A stretch of DNA of 25,687 nt from NCBI GenBank assembly GCA_964563495.1, contig CAZLYK010000073.1:1-25687 (forward strand), written 5' to 3'. Numbering within the stretch: the first letter of the stretch is position 1; the number at the start of each line of letters is the position of its first letter. The translations under genes were made by a program, and so were the position numbers. The stretch comes from CAZLYK01 sp964563495 (GTDB lineage: Bacteria; Acidobacteriota; Blastocatellia; RBC074). The notes below the pieces were generated by a model. The model searched no databases, was not told where the DNA came from, and saw only the letters and a program-made list of their open reading frames with translations. Shown piece after piece: positions 16,192 through 24,362 of this stretch.

Positions 16192-18097
16192 AATAGAAGA
16201 CCTCCATGGTCATCGCATCGGTCGGGCAGCGTATCGCGCAGAGCCCGCAGCGGATGCATTTCTCGTCGTCTTTGATCATTGCCGAAAGCGGCTGCCCTTC
16301 TCCGAACCGGATGCCCGACTCTTCGATAATCTTCGACTTGAGATCGGGATCGAGGTCCAGCTGATCGAGCGGAACCAGCTTCAGGCAGTATTCGGGGCAG
16401 ATATCGACGCAGCGGTTGCACATGACGCATTTGTGCGGATCGTAGATCGTCTGGATATGACAGGCGAGACATCGCTCGGCCTGTCGCCGAGCCTGTTCCT
16501 CGTTATAGCCGGTCTCGACTTCAGAGATGCCCGTCCGACGATCGAGCGAAATGGTGGGGGGCGACTGGCGGTCGCACTTCTCGTAATCTTCCGGCATGTG
16601 ATAATTGCGTGTCGGCAGCTTTTCGACGGTCAGGTTGAAGACGGGCTTTTCGGTCACCCCGCGCAAGTAATCATCGATCGAGAGCGCCGCCCGTTTGCCG
16701 TTGGCGATCGCCTCGATCAGGTTGCGAGGGCCGAAGGCCACGTCACCGCCGGCGAACAATCCCGGCGCGGTCGTCGAGAGAGTCTCGCGATCGACCTTGA
16801 TCGTCCCCTGCGGCGTCAGCTCGACGCCGTCACCCGGTTTGAGAAAAGAAAGGTCGGCCTGCTGGCCGATCGCCAGAATCACCGAATCGGCTTCGAGCTG
16901 TTCGCTCAACCCCGGGTCGTATTCCGGATTGAACCGGCCGTGCTCATCGTAGGTCCGTTTAACGCCGATAAATTCGGCGATTCTGACCTTGCCGTTTTTG
17001 CCGATGAAGGATTTGGCTCCGCGCTGGGGATGGAAGACGACCCCCTCTTTCTTCGCCTCCTCGAACTCTTCGCGGCCCTGGGTCGTGCGCATGACCGGCA
17101 TCTCATCGAAAGATTCGAGGCTCACCATGTGAACCTCGGTCGCGCCGGCGCGGATGGCTGTGCGGGCGACATCCAGCGCCGCCTTCAATTCGCCGCCGGA
17201 TGTTTCTTCGACGTCCGATTGCTCCAGGCCGGCGCGCAATGCCATGCGCGCCGCATCGAAAGCTACGAATCCGCCGCCGATGACCACAACCTTCTTTCCC
17301 AGATTGACTCGATATCCGTTGTTGATATTGATCAGGTAATCGACCGCCTTGATCACGCCGTCGAGGTTCGATCCTTCAATGTTCAGATCCCGCCCCTTCT
17401 GAACGCCGACGCTGAAGAAGACCGACTGGTAGCCCTGCGCACGCAGCTCCTTGACTCCGAACTCCGAGGTCAGAGGTGAATTGAATTTGATCTCAACGCC
17501 GAGCTCCTCGATCTTCTCGATCTCTTTATCGATCACTGCCCGCGGCAGGCGAAATTCGGGGATGCCGTGAAACATCATGCCGCCGGCCTGATCGGTTGCT
17601 TCAAAGACCGTGACCTGATAACCCATGAGCGCCAGATCGTGGGCGCAAGCCAGCCCGGCGGGCCCGGCGCCGATGACGGCGACCTTCTGCCCGCGCGCAA
17701 CGTTCTTGCGGCTGAGCTGCAGCACCGGCAGATGCCAGCGCTGTTTATTTCCAGGCTCACCTGCGCCCTGGCGCAGCTTGTCCTGGGTGTCGGGGGCGAG
17801 CGACTCGATCCCGTATTGCTCGGTCACGAATCTCTTCAAAGCTCGGATGCTGACGGGTTCGTCGATCTTCCCACGACGACATTTGTCTTCACACGGAGCC
17901 GCGCAGATGCGCCCGCAGACGGAAGCGAATGAGTTGGGCGAGCGCGCAACCAGGTAAGCCTCCTCGTATCTTCCCTCGGCGATCAGCTGCACGTATCGCC
18001 CGGCGTCCGTATGCACCGGACAGGCTGCCTGACACGGAATCATCCCCTTCCAGAATTCGACATCGGGAATTATCGTTCTGTACTTAAAATCCGCCAT
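16166..18097 (-). CDS. GltD-like FAD/NAD(P) oxidoreductase with C-terminal 2x[4Fe-4S] ferredoxin domain
   Basis: The 643-residue protein starts with an Fe-S domain like that of the glutamate synthase small subunit (Cys22, 26, 61, 65, 69, 73). It continues with two Rossmann motifs, GAGPAG (143-148) for FAD and GGGFVAFDAA (274-283) for NAD(P), and the GLFAGGDV motif near 446-453. It ends with two ferredoxin clusters, at Cys557/560/563/567 and Cys614/617/620/624. There is no signal peptide or membrane helix, so it should face the cytoplasm. A CLACH at 543-547 is probably not a heme site in that compartment. It overlaps the Rieske gene by 26 bp, so it may be a subunit that links a Rieske/b complex to NAD(P)H or ferredoxin. 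The partner and direction of electron flow are inferred. GltD itself is unlikely because no GltB is near. Confidence 0.9.
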   Translation of the reverse strand: MADFKYRTIIPDVEFWKGMIPCQAACPVHTDAGRYVQLIAEGRYEEAYLVARSPNSFASVCGRICAAPCEDKCRRGKIDEPVSIRALKRFVTEQYGIESLAPDTQDKLRQGAGEPGNKQRWHLPVLQLSRKNVARGQKVAVIGAGPAGLACAHDLALMGYQVTVFEATDQAGGMMFHGIPEFRLPRAVIDKEIEKIEELGVEIKFNSPLTSEFGVKELRAQGYQSVFFSVGVQKGRDLNIEGSNLDGVIKAVDYLININNGYRVNLGKKVVVIGGGFVAFDAARMALRAGLEQSDVEETSGGELKAALDVARTAIRAGATEVHMVSLESFDEMPVMRTTQGREEFEEAKKEGVVFHPQRGAKSFIGKNGKVRIAEFIGVKRTYDEHGRFNPEYDPGLSEQLEADSVILAIGQQADLSFLKPGDGVELTPQGTIKVDRETLSTTAPGLFAGGDVAFGPRNLIEAIANGKRAALSIDDYLRGVTEKPVFNLTVEKLPTRNYHMPEDYEKCDRQSPPTISLDRRTGISEVETGYNEEQARRQAERCLACHIQTIYDPHKCVMCNRCVDICPEYCLKLVPLDQLDLDPDLKSKIIEESGIRFGEGQPLSAMIKDDEKCIRCGLCAIRCPTDAMTMEVFYYEEQEVVA

Positions 18098-18169
18098 TTG
18101 AATGCCCCCGCTCTCTTTGGATCGTCATCCGATCTTTCCGGGCTGATCTCTACGGGTTGACCCGCGCCG

Positions 18170-18949
18170 CTAGGAATGACCGAAGCAGCGATGCTCGCCG
18201 CCCTCTTGAACCTTTAATTTGAATTCGTGAACGACCGAGTCTTCCATCTCAGCGGCGCGCGGGAAGAGGATGTTGTTCTCCAGGTGAATGTGTTGGTGCA
18301 GATCGGCTTCAAATTCCTGCAAACCCTGATAGAGTGCCCGATAACTCATGCACGCATCCCCCGGCAGCCGGTAATCTACCGTCAATTTCCTAATCTCATG
18401 GAGTAAGGCTCCGGCGGTATCGTGTTCCCCGATCATCATCCGAATCGGATTTCTGACCGTCCCAAAAAACGGCGGAGAGACCATCTGTTGGTTGACGACG
18501 GCTTCTTCCATCCGCGCGAGATACGGGAAAAGCACCTGCTCCTCTTTGAGCATGTGCGGTATCAGTTCGTCTTTCAGGCGACTGAAGGCCTCCTCCAACT
18601 GCACCAGTTCGGGATGATTCTCGCCGTGGCGCGAGCGGACCTTGTCGAGCAGGCTGTCGAGCCGTTCGATTTCCTGTTTGGTATAAAAGTGGTGCTTGTC
18701 GATAATATAAACGGCCAGATCGGTCAATGACTTGTTCGGCCAATCGGCGACAGGTTGGGGCTCTTTTTGAACGGCCGACTCCAACGAATTGACGGCTTCT
18801 TCGACCGCCACGCCGGCTGCTTGACAGGCGTCAACCAGAGTCCGGCCGCCGCCGCAACAATAATCGATCCCAAGCCGCTCAAAAACGCGCGTCGCGCCCG
18901 GCAGCGTGACGGCCAAATCTCTGACGGTATTCGTGGTATTGATAGTCAT
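18170..18949 (-). CDS. Iron-sulfur cluster repair di-iron protein (RIC; ScdA/YtfE/DnrN type)
   Basis: The 259-residue protein joins an N-terminal ScdA_N (DUF542) domain, with TVRDLAVTLPGATRVFERLGIDYCCGG-type sequence and the conserved Cys31-Cys32, to a hemerythrin-like four-helix domain. Conserved His and Glu residues occur in DKHHFY, IPHMLKEEQVLFPY, GEHDTAG and HIHLENNILFPRA, giving a di-iron site. RIC proteins repair Fe-S clusters and handle NO after nitrosative stress in the cytoplasm. GGAGG lies four bases before the ATG. It is the first gene of the minus-strand block, 72 bp before the FAD oxidoreductase, which itself has many Fe-S clusters. A Crp/Fnr-type palindrome lies about 100 bp upstream. 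Confidence 0.95.
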   Translation of the reverse strand: MTINTTNTVRDLAVTLPGATRVFERLGIDYCCGGGRTLVDACQAAGVAVEEAVNSLESAVQKEPQPVADWPNKSLTDLAVYIIDKHHFYTKQEIERLDSLLDKVRSRHGENHPELVQLEEAFSRLKDELIPHMLKEEQVLFPYLARMEEAVVNQQMVSPPFFGTVRNPIRMMIGEHDTAGALLHEIRKLTVDYRLPGDACMSYRALYQGLQEFEADLHQHIHLENNILFPRAAEMEDSVVHEFKLKVQEGGEHRCFGHS

Positions 18950-19013
18950 AATTCCTCCGCTGGTGTTTCCTGGTTACGGATCAATCCTGACGATTTTGGT
19001 TGATTGCAGGTTT

Positions 19014-19054
19014 AGCCTAGACGGGGGGGCGGTTAAAAGCAGTGACTTAAGTCA
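19014..19054 (-). promoter_or_regulatory. Putative Crp/Fnr-controlled promoter of the RIC gene
   Basis: The palindrome TGACTTAAGTCA (19043-19054) has the TGAC-N4-GTCA form of FNR/DNR/NnrR-type sites. A weak -10 hexamer TAGGCT lies on the minus strand at 19019-19014, implying a start at about 19007. The palindrome centre (19048.5) then falls at -41.5, the class II activation distance used by FNR-type proteins. The match of the hexamer is only three of six, as often in activated promoters; the spacing is the stronger argument. Confidence 0.5.
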
Positions 19055-19068
19055 TAGATCAATATATT
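19043..19068 (+). promoter_or_regulatory. Putative promoter of the ywiC-like/Crp-Fnr unit, overlapped by the palindrome
   Basis: TATATT (19063-19068) matches five of six -10 bases and would start transcription near 19075, about 42 nt before the ATG at 19117. The palindrome TGACTTAAGTCA then covers the -35 area (centre near -26 to -27), a position where a bound regulator would usually repress. No good -35 hexamer is seen at 17 bp. Confidence 0.35.
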
Positions 19069-19116
19069 TTTGTGTGTTCTGATTTGGATCCGATGACAGG
19101 CTTCAGGGAGGAGAAG

Positions 19117-19917
19117 ATGAGTATCAGATCGAATCTCAAATTACCTAAAGAACACGGGGCCTGGGCCATGCTCTATGTTCCATTTGTCCTGGGGTTGGTG
19201 GTGGCGGGCGCCTTCAAGTGGCGAGGCATTATTTTGCTCTTCCTCTCGATCACAGCCTTGTTCATCTCCCGCGAATCGCTGCTCACCTGGTGGCGCGCAA
19301 AAAGCCGCGGCAGGGAAGCGCACGCTTCCCGGAAGATGCTTATCATCTATCTCTCACTGGCGGCGATAACCGGCGTGCCGTTGATTGTCGTCGATCGACT
19401 TTACTGGCTGATCCCTCTCGGGGCGTTCGGAGTGGCGCTGCTGCTGGTCAACGGCAAACTCGGGACACAGATGGAAGAGCGGTCGACCTGGAGCGAGTTG
19501 ATGGCGATCGGAGGATTGACGCTGACTGCGCCGGCGACCTATTACGTGGCTGGAGGGGTGTGGGATCGGACGGCGTGGTGGCTTTGGGCTTTGAGCGCCC
19601 TTTATTTCGCGAGCAGCGTCTTTTATGTCAAATGGCGGGTCGTCAACCTCAACCCGCGCAAACAGGAAGAACAACGCCGGGTCCGTCAGAGTTGCGCCGT
19701 CTATCACGGTTTTCTGCTGCTCGCGCTGCTTGTTCTGCCCCTCACCGGCAACCTGCATCATTTCGTTCTGATCGCGTTTATGCCCGTCTTCTGCCGGACA
19801 TTCTGGAGCCTGATCAGGCCCGCCAGGCGGGTCAACCTGGCGCGCTCCGGCGTTCTCGAGATCGTCTATTCGCTGGTCTTCCTGATTTTTATCGCTCTCA
19901 GTTTTCGTTCGGCTTGA
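19117..19917 (+). CDS. YwiC-like family membrane protein
   Basis: The 266-residue polytopic membrane protein has the family signature LPKEHGAWAML near its N terminus (8-18) and about seven or eight hydrophobic segments. The start at ATG 19117 is well supported by GGGAGGAG a few bases upstream; the longer reading from 19072 begins with GTG and adds no conserved sequence. The function of YwiC is unknown. In Bacillus subtilis ywiC lies close to fnr and nitrate respiration genes, and here too a Crp/Fnr gene follows after 33 bp, so a role in anaerobic nitrogen-oxide respiration or membrane cofactor metabolism is plausible but inferred. It is divergent from the RIC gene. Confidence 0.88.
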   Translation: MSIRSNLKLPKEHGAWAMLYVPFVLGLVVAGAFKWRGIILLFLSITALFISRESLLTWWRAKSRGREAHASRKMLIIYLSLAAITGVPLIVVDRLYWLIPLGAFGVALLLVNGKLGTQMEERSTWSELMAIGGLTLTAPATYYVAGGVWDRTAWWLWALSALYFASSVFYVKWRVVNLNPRKQEEQRRVRQSCAVYHGFLLLALLVLPLTGNLHHFVLIAFMPVFCRTFWSLIRPARRVNLARSGVLEIVYSLVFLIFIALSFRSA

Positions 19918-19950
19918 AACAAAACGCCGGCCGCGTGATCATGTCGCGCA

Positions 19951-20640
19951 ATGATCACCGACAAGATAGCCGCTCTGCGCCGAACGTCGCTCTTTGGAGA
20001 GCTCGACGAGGTCGAGTTGCGTGCACTGGCTGAAAGAGCCCTCGAGCGAAGGCTGGCGCGCGATGAGGTTTTATTCTTCAACGGAGACTCAGCGAGTGGG
20101 CTGTTCGTCATCGTTGAAGGCGCGCTGCGAGCCTATCGCGAGGGCCTCGACGGGCGCGAACAGGTGATCCACGTAGAGCACGCGGGCACGACAATCGCCG
20201 AATTGCCGGTCTTCGACGACCGCCCCTACCCTTCAACAGTCGCGGCTGAGGAAGAGAGCACCGTCCTCTTCCTGGATAAACGCGATGTCCGCGCTCTCTG
20301 TTTAAGCCATCCCAATATCGCGCTTGCGGCGGCGAAGCTGCTCGCCGACCGGCTGCGAAAGTGCGCCGAGCTGGTCGAAGCCCTCTCATTGCGCGAAGTC
20401 GACCAGCGCCTGGCGCGATGGTTGCTCAATGAAGCGCGCGCCCGCGGCAAACGGGTAGAGAGCGGGCTTGAGCTCACCCTGGTTCTGACCAATCAACAGA
20501 TTGCCGCGCGGATCGGCTCGGTCCGCGAGGTCGTCTCCCGCGCCCTAAACCGTCTGCAGCATAATAGCCTGATCGCTATCGACGGCCGTAATGTGACGAT
20601 TTTGGATGAAGAGGCATTGGCGATCTATGCCGAAAGTTGA
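19951..20640 (+). CDS. Crp/Fnr family transcriptional regulator
   Basis: The 229-residue protein has an N-terminal cyclic-nucleotide-binding-like beta barrel (about 10-125), a dimerisation helix (about 125-150) and a C-terminal winged helix (about 160-225). The recognition helix RIGSVREVVSRALNRLQ carries Glu193, Ser196 and Arg197, the E-xx-SR pattern that FNR-type proteins use to read TTGA half-sites. There is no N-terminal cysteine cluster; the only cysteines are near 117 and 138, so it should not hold an FNR-type [4Fe-4S] cluster and fits the NO-sensing DNR/NnrR class better. No clear ribosome site precedes ATG 19951. It probably shares a transcript with the ywiC-like gene and probably regulates the divergent nos block, including itself, through TGACTTAAGTCA. 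Confidence 0.93.
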   Translation: MITDKIAALRRTSLFGELDEVELRALAERALERRLARDEVLFFNGDSASGLFVIVEGALRAYREGLDGREQVIHVEHAGTTIAELPVFDDRPYPSTVAAEEESTVLFLDKRDVRALCLSHPNIALAAAKLLADRLRKCAELVEALSLREVDQRLARWLLNEARARGKRVESGLELTLVLTNQQIAARIGSVREVVSRALNRLQHNSLIAIDGRNVTILDEEALAIYAES

Positions 20641-20682
20641 AGAGACAGGATTGACGGGATGTCACCGTCAATCCTGTCTCTT
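20640..20682. terminator. Palindromic GACAGGAT-family element D, likely bidirectional terminator
   Basis: AGAGACAGGATTGACGG (20641-20657) pairs perfectly with CCGTCAATCCTGTCTCT (20665-20681) around a 7-nt loop, and one further A-T pair extends the stem to 18 bp (20640-20682). TTTCTCC follows on the plus strand. It lies between the convergent Crp/Fnr and HYR-protein genes and overlaps the last base of the regulator's stop codon. Its GACAGGATT core puts it in the same family as the elements at 5929-6029 and elsewhere. Confidence 0.7.
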
Positions 20683-20686
20683 TCTC

Positions 20687-23600
20687 CTACTCGCCGCAAC
20701 GTCTTAATGGATCGTTCCCGTTGAGCAGATCGAAGATGCGAGTCAGTGCCTGGAGGTCCACTGCCCGGTTGCTGCGAATCGCCGTCTGCCCCTGAGTAAA
20801 GAGGTCGCCGAGTGTCGAACTGGATGAGATCGTCACTCCGTTGCTGAGGGTGACCGCCGGGAAGTTGAGCGCATAGCAGCTCAGCTTGCTCTTGAGCGCC
20901 AGGATGACCGAAGGCGAGCTTGGGCTGCCGGCGGCCAGCAGGTTGAGCTGCGCCGCGACAAACTCCTGATTGAATTGCTGTCGCGGAGTTGCGGCGCCGG
21001 TCAGGGCTTCTATGTCTCTCAAGCCATCGGCCACGACCTTGAGATTAGCAGTGCTGACCGGGCTGTTGCCGTTGTATCCGCCGATCACGACCGACCCCGG
21101 CGGCAGGCGATCCAGATTGAGCAGGTAGTACTGCGGCGAGAGGAAGCAGACCAGATTGCATCCCGGCCGGTTGGATATCTGTGAGACGTTGACATTGAAG
21201 CTGCAGTCCGAGCTTTCACCTAACCGCGTCGCCGTGCAGGTTACCGGCGTCGAGCCGACGGGGAACCTGGAACCCGAAGGCCGGCTGCATGTGATCGACG
21301 ATCCGGCAGTGGCGACCGGGGCCGCATAAGCTACCGGTGCACCGGTCGACTTCAACGCATACGCCGAAACATCCGTCGGACAGGAGATAACCGGCGGGGG
21401 CGTCGCGGTCACTCTCAGGATAAAGCCGCACGAATCGCTGCCCGTCTCGTTGGTCGAAGTGCAGTTGACCCGCGTGTTCCCCATTTGAAAAATCGAACCC
21501 GATGCCGGATCACAGACCGTCGTCACCCCCACCCCAATCACACTCGGGCGACGATATTCGACCTTGGTCGGAGAGGGTGAGACGACAACCTGATTGGTCG
21601 GGCAGGTAATATCAGGTGGGGCCTTGACCGTGACATTGAAACCGCAAGAACCGCTGCCGCCGGCATTTATCGCAATGCAATTGACTGGGGTCGTTCCCGC
21701 CGCAAAGAGCGAGCCCGCCGCCGGGTTGCAGCTCAGCCTGGCGTTCGGATCGCTGACTCTCGGCCTGGGGTAATCGATGGTAGCGCCGACCGGATTCCTC
21801 ACCGTGACGACCATGTCTGCGGGACAATCGAGGGTCGGCGGAGGAGGCAGGACGACCTTGACACTGAAATTGCAGTAGACCACCCCGGCGGCGTTGCTGG
21901 CTCTGCAGTTGACCGAGGTCGTGCCGAGCGGAAAACTCGACCCCGATGCCGGGGCGCAGACGACCGTCGCCCCCTGCCCGGTCGCCGCCGGCCTCGGATA
22001 GCTGACCACGGCGTCTTTGCCGTTGACGGTCGTGACCGTCATATCTGTTCCGCAGGCTATCGTCAAAGGACCGCCCGGCGGGATGAAACCGATGTCGTAA
22101 GTGTGATTGCTCTCGCCGGCCCCACCGGTGGTCACGGCAATCACCGCGCTCGACCCGGCAATCGCCGCATCAGAATCGCGGCTGTCGCCATTATCTCCGG
22201 CGTCGACATCTTTTCTGGTCAGAGTGTATCCGCTCAGCAGCACCTGCTGAGTGCTGACTCTGATCTCGTAACTCGTATTCGGCTTTAAGCCCCCATCGAC
22301 ATTCTTCGCATTGAAGTAAAACTCGCCAAACCCGTTGGTGGTGGTAGCTCCGACCAGAACTCCACCCTGGTAAAGATTGACCCGAATATTGCCGATCGGA
22401 ATTTCATCGGCATCCTGCAGGCCATCGCCATCTGTGTCCTGCCAGACGCGGTTGCCGATCTCGATCGGCGCCCCGTCGCAGAGCGAGATCAGATCACTGA
22501 GCCCGAGGGCTTTGGCTGTTGCCGGAGCGGCCGAACTGCGCGAACCTCGGTAGATTCGATACAGCCTGCCACTCCCGCCGGTCCGGTTGTTTATCCATTG
22601 TGTTCCTGCATCCAAAAGCGTGTCTGGCTCAGCCTGGGGATCGATTCCGAACTGGTCACCCGATCGGTCGCGCAGACCGATGATCAGGTTGCCGCGCTCG
22701 AATCCGATATCCGTCAACATCGGCTGCGGATAGGCCTCGCGACCCTCGGATCCGATATTTCTGGAAGTCGGGGCCCAGGGGCGCCACGCCTCCGGTAAGC
22801 AATTTCCCCGGCCCGACAATCCATCGGTGCAGCGGCGAGGATAATTCAACGACACTTGAAAGACCGGCTCTTCGCTGAATTCGAATGAGGATGGGTTCAA
22901 CGTATAAACGTAGGCCTGCAATCTGCTCGCATCACCTTCCGGATTGCGAGCGGAGATCGTGCTCTCGGCCGAACAGATCATGCCGACATAAACCCGGTCG
23001 TTCTCGTAGGAGACGGCAAACGGCCTGATATCGGAAGTACTCGGACATCCCGGAAGACCGGCCGGGACCGAGCGACGCCGGATATTGCTCGAATTGGGCG
23101 TGTCATTGAGCGGAATCTGATAGACGGCGCGATCGGCCAGGTTGACGACATAAAGCTTCTCTTCGTCGCCGGAGATCGCCATCTGTCCCAGCGATACTTT
23201 TCCGACCGCATCCCAGGACATATCTTCGTTGTCGCGCTCAAGGTCATTTCTGCTGTGCGGATTCGCCCCGGCGGTGCGACTGCCGAAAATCTCATTGAGA
23301 TCGGCGTAGACCGAGGCTGAGCCGGGATTGGCGCGATCTATCCTGTAGATCGCACCCGTCCCACCGGACCCGAAAGCCGCATGCCTTTTCATATAAGCGG
23401 AGAGGTAGAGCTGGTTTGATGAACGAGCATAAGCCGCGCCCCAGGTTGCGCCGACCTGAGCGCCGATCGCCTCCTCCTCGCGTGAAAAGACTGTCGCCAA
23501 CTTAGGGTTATCCTGACAAAAATCAGCCGGATCAACCAAACCCAAACTGATATTGTTTGAGCTGCCGTCTTTGACAAACTGAACCGTTGATTTCGAGTCG

Positions 23601-24043
23601 GGGCCGGACGGACCCGGCTTGAAATTCCCTGGGAAATTGCTGAATTCGATCCGATAGGGGCCCGGAATTCCGGCCTTGATCACAAAGCTCCCCTGCTCAT
23701 CGGTGGTCGCGGTTCCGGCGACCACGTTATTTATCCCATAAGCAGTTACAACCGTACCCGCGATCGCTCGATCGAGAGCCACATCGATACTGGATGAACC
23801 ACCGTTGACGGTCGGGTTGTTGAGGTCGCGGACTCCATTCGCGTTGTAATCCTGAAAAACTACACCGGAGATAGTGTTGCCGTCAGCGGCATGGCCGGTC
23901 AGCCAGTTCTCCCGCCAATGAAAAACCAGGAAAGCGAAACCGAATGTCAGTAGAGTCAGAGCTGTGATCAGATATTTTAAACTGGAGTTGAATCTGAAAC
24001 GACGCAGGGGCAGCGAGGAGAGAGATGCCAGTGCTTTAAACAT
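20687..24043 (-). CDS. Large exported SdrD-like/HYR-repeat protein
   Basis: The 1118-residue protein has one N-terminal transmembrane segment or signal anchor (about 23-42). An SdrD B-like domain follows (about 56-168, with calcium-site-like DYNANGVRD), then a middle region of about 350 residues with propeller-like repeats (YLSAYMKRHAAFG, GTGAIYRIDRA). A second SdrD B-like domain (about 526-655, DTDGDGLQDADE) is followed by four tandem HYR-type repeats (about 659-955) and a Cys-containing C-terminal domain of about 160 residues. Such domains serve in surface adhesion or matrix building; the ligand is unknown. No sorting motif such as LPXTG is seen. I chose ATG 24043, preceded by AAGGGA; a TTG at 24085 would put 14 extra residues before the basic region. 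Confidence 0.85.
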   Translation of the reverse strand: MFKALASLSSLPLRRFRFNSSLKYLITALTLLTFGFAFLVFHWRENWLTGHAADGNTISGVVFQDYNANGVRDLNNPTVNGGSSSIDVALDRAIAGTVVTAYGINNVVAGTATTDEQGSFVIKAGIPGPYRIEFSNFPGNFKPGPSGPDSKSTVQFVKDGSSNNISLGLVDPADFCQDNPKLATVFSREEEAIGAQVGATWGAAYARSSNQLYLSAYMKRHAAFGSGGTGAIYRIDRANPGSASVYADLNEIFGSRTAGANPHSRNDLERDNEDMSWDAVGKVSLGQMAISGDEEKLYVVNLADRAVYQIPLNDTPNSSNIRRRSVPAGLPGCPSTSDIRPFAVSYENDRVYVGMICSAESTISARNPEGDASRLQAYVYTLNPSSFEFSEEPVFQVSLNYPRRCTDGLSGRGNCLPEAWRPWAPTSRNIGSEGREAYPQPMLTDIGFERGNLIIGLRDRSGDQFGIDPQAEPDTLLDAGTQWINNRTGGSGRLYRIYRGSRSSAAPATAKALGLSDLISLCDGAPIEIGNRVWQDTDGDGLQDADEIPIGNIRVNLYQGGVLVGATTTNGFGEFYFNAKNVDGGLKPNTSYEIRVSTQQVLLSGYTLTRKDVDAGDNGDSRDSDAAIAGSSAVIAVTTGGAGESNHTYDIGFIPPGGPLTIACGTDMTVTTVNGKDAVVSYPRPAATGQGATVVCAPASGSSFPLGTTSVNCRASNAAGVVYCNFSVKVVLPPPPTLDCPADMVVTVRNPVGATIDYPRPRVSDPNARLSCNPAAGSLFAAGTTPVNCIAINAGGSGSCGFNVTVKAPPDITCPTNQVVVSPSPTKVEYRRPSVIGVGVTTVCDPASGSIFQMGNTRVNCTSTNETGSDSCGFILRVTATPPPVISCPTDVSAYALKSTGAPVAYAAPVATAGSSITCSRPSGSRFPVGSTPVTCTATRLGESSDCSFNVNVSQISNRPGCNLVCFLSPQYYLLNLDRLPPGSVVIGGYNGNSPVSTANLKVVADGLRDIEALTGAATPRQQFNQEFVAAQLNLLAAGSPSSPSVILALKSKLSCYALNFPAVTLSNGVTISSSSTLGDLFTQGQTAIRSNRAVDLQALTRIFDLLNGNDPLRRCGE
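21179..22069 (-). repeat. Four tandem HYR-type repeats in the exported protein
   Basis: Each unit is about 72-75 residues long. It opens with a (I/L)xC(P/G)xDM-like segment, has a central C(A/D/N)PASGS-type stretch, continues with G(T/N)TxVNC, and ends near CxFxVxV. Four cysteines recur in each unit, suggesting disulfides. Units start near protein residues 659, 736, 810 and 885. DNA identity between units is low, so this is an old duplication at protein level. Confidence 0.8.
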
Positions 24044-24362
24044 TATGTCTTCCCTTAAAGAAGGCCACCGCCTGCTCGATCGCAAACGAAAAACAGCCTC
24101 CCTTGAGTATTGGGCCAGGTAATCGATAACACGGGGCTTCAGGCACGTGAGGCGGACTTGGCTTCGTCCGGTGGAACGAACCTGAGACTTCTGATGTTGT
24201 TTGAGAATAAACTTGACCTTGATCGACCGTCAGAGACCTGCTGGGCGTGCGGGGAGACAGGAACAATGACATCGCACAGTCTATGAATCTGCCGTGCAAC
24301 GGTCAACAAAAATTTTGGGATTAATCTAACCGCGTTGTTGCAATCAACAAGATTGAATCGAT
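24044..24362 (-). other. 319-bp gene-free gap between purD and the HYR-protein gene
   Basis: The gap holds the promoter at 24278-24306 and a leader of about 228 nt for the HYR-protein gene. An 87-codon open frame crosses it, but it runs into the real gene start in another frame, has no recognisable domain and no ribosome site, so I treat it as chance. I could not assign the leader to any riboswitch class. A terminator for purD is not evident. Confidence 0.6.
24278..24306 (-). promoter_or_regulatory. Sigma-70 promoter of the HYR-protein gene
   Basis: On the minus strand TTGACC (24306-24301) and TAGACT (24283-24278) are separated by exactly 17 bases; they match five and four of six consensus bases. 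Transcription would start near 24271, leaving a leader of about 228 nt before the ATG at 24043. Confidence 0.6.

Noticed and set aside
16458..16472. CLACH in the FAD oxidoreductase as a c-type heme site
   Set aside because: The protein has no export signal and should stay in the cytoplasm, where c-type heme attachment does not occur.
16067..17479. 470-codon plus-strand open frame
   Set aside because: It is antisense to the FAD oxidoreductase, which has full conserved motifs in its own frame.
18150..18165. CGGGTTGACCCG as an operator or terminator before the FAD oxidoreductase gene
   Set aside because: The stem is only 4-5 bp with no T-run, and the short gap is better read as part of one transcript.
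18980..19004. ATCAA and TTGAT halves as a second FNR-type site
   Set aside because: The halves point outward with a 15-base gap, which does not fit the family's site geometry.
24036..24299. 87-codon open frame on the minus strand upstream of the HYR-protein gene
   Set aside because: It overlaps the true start region in another frame, has no ribosome site or recognisable domain, and lies in the expected leader.
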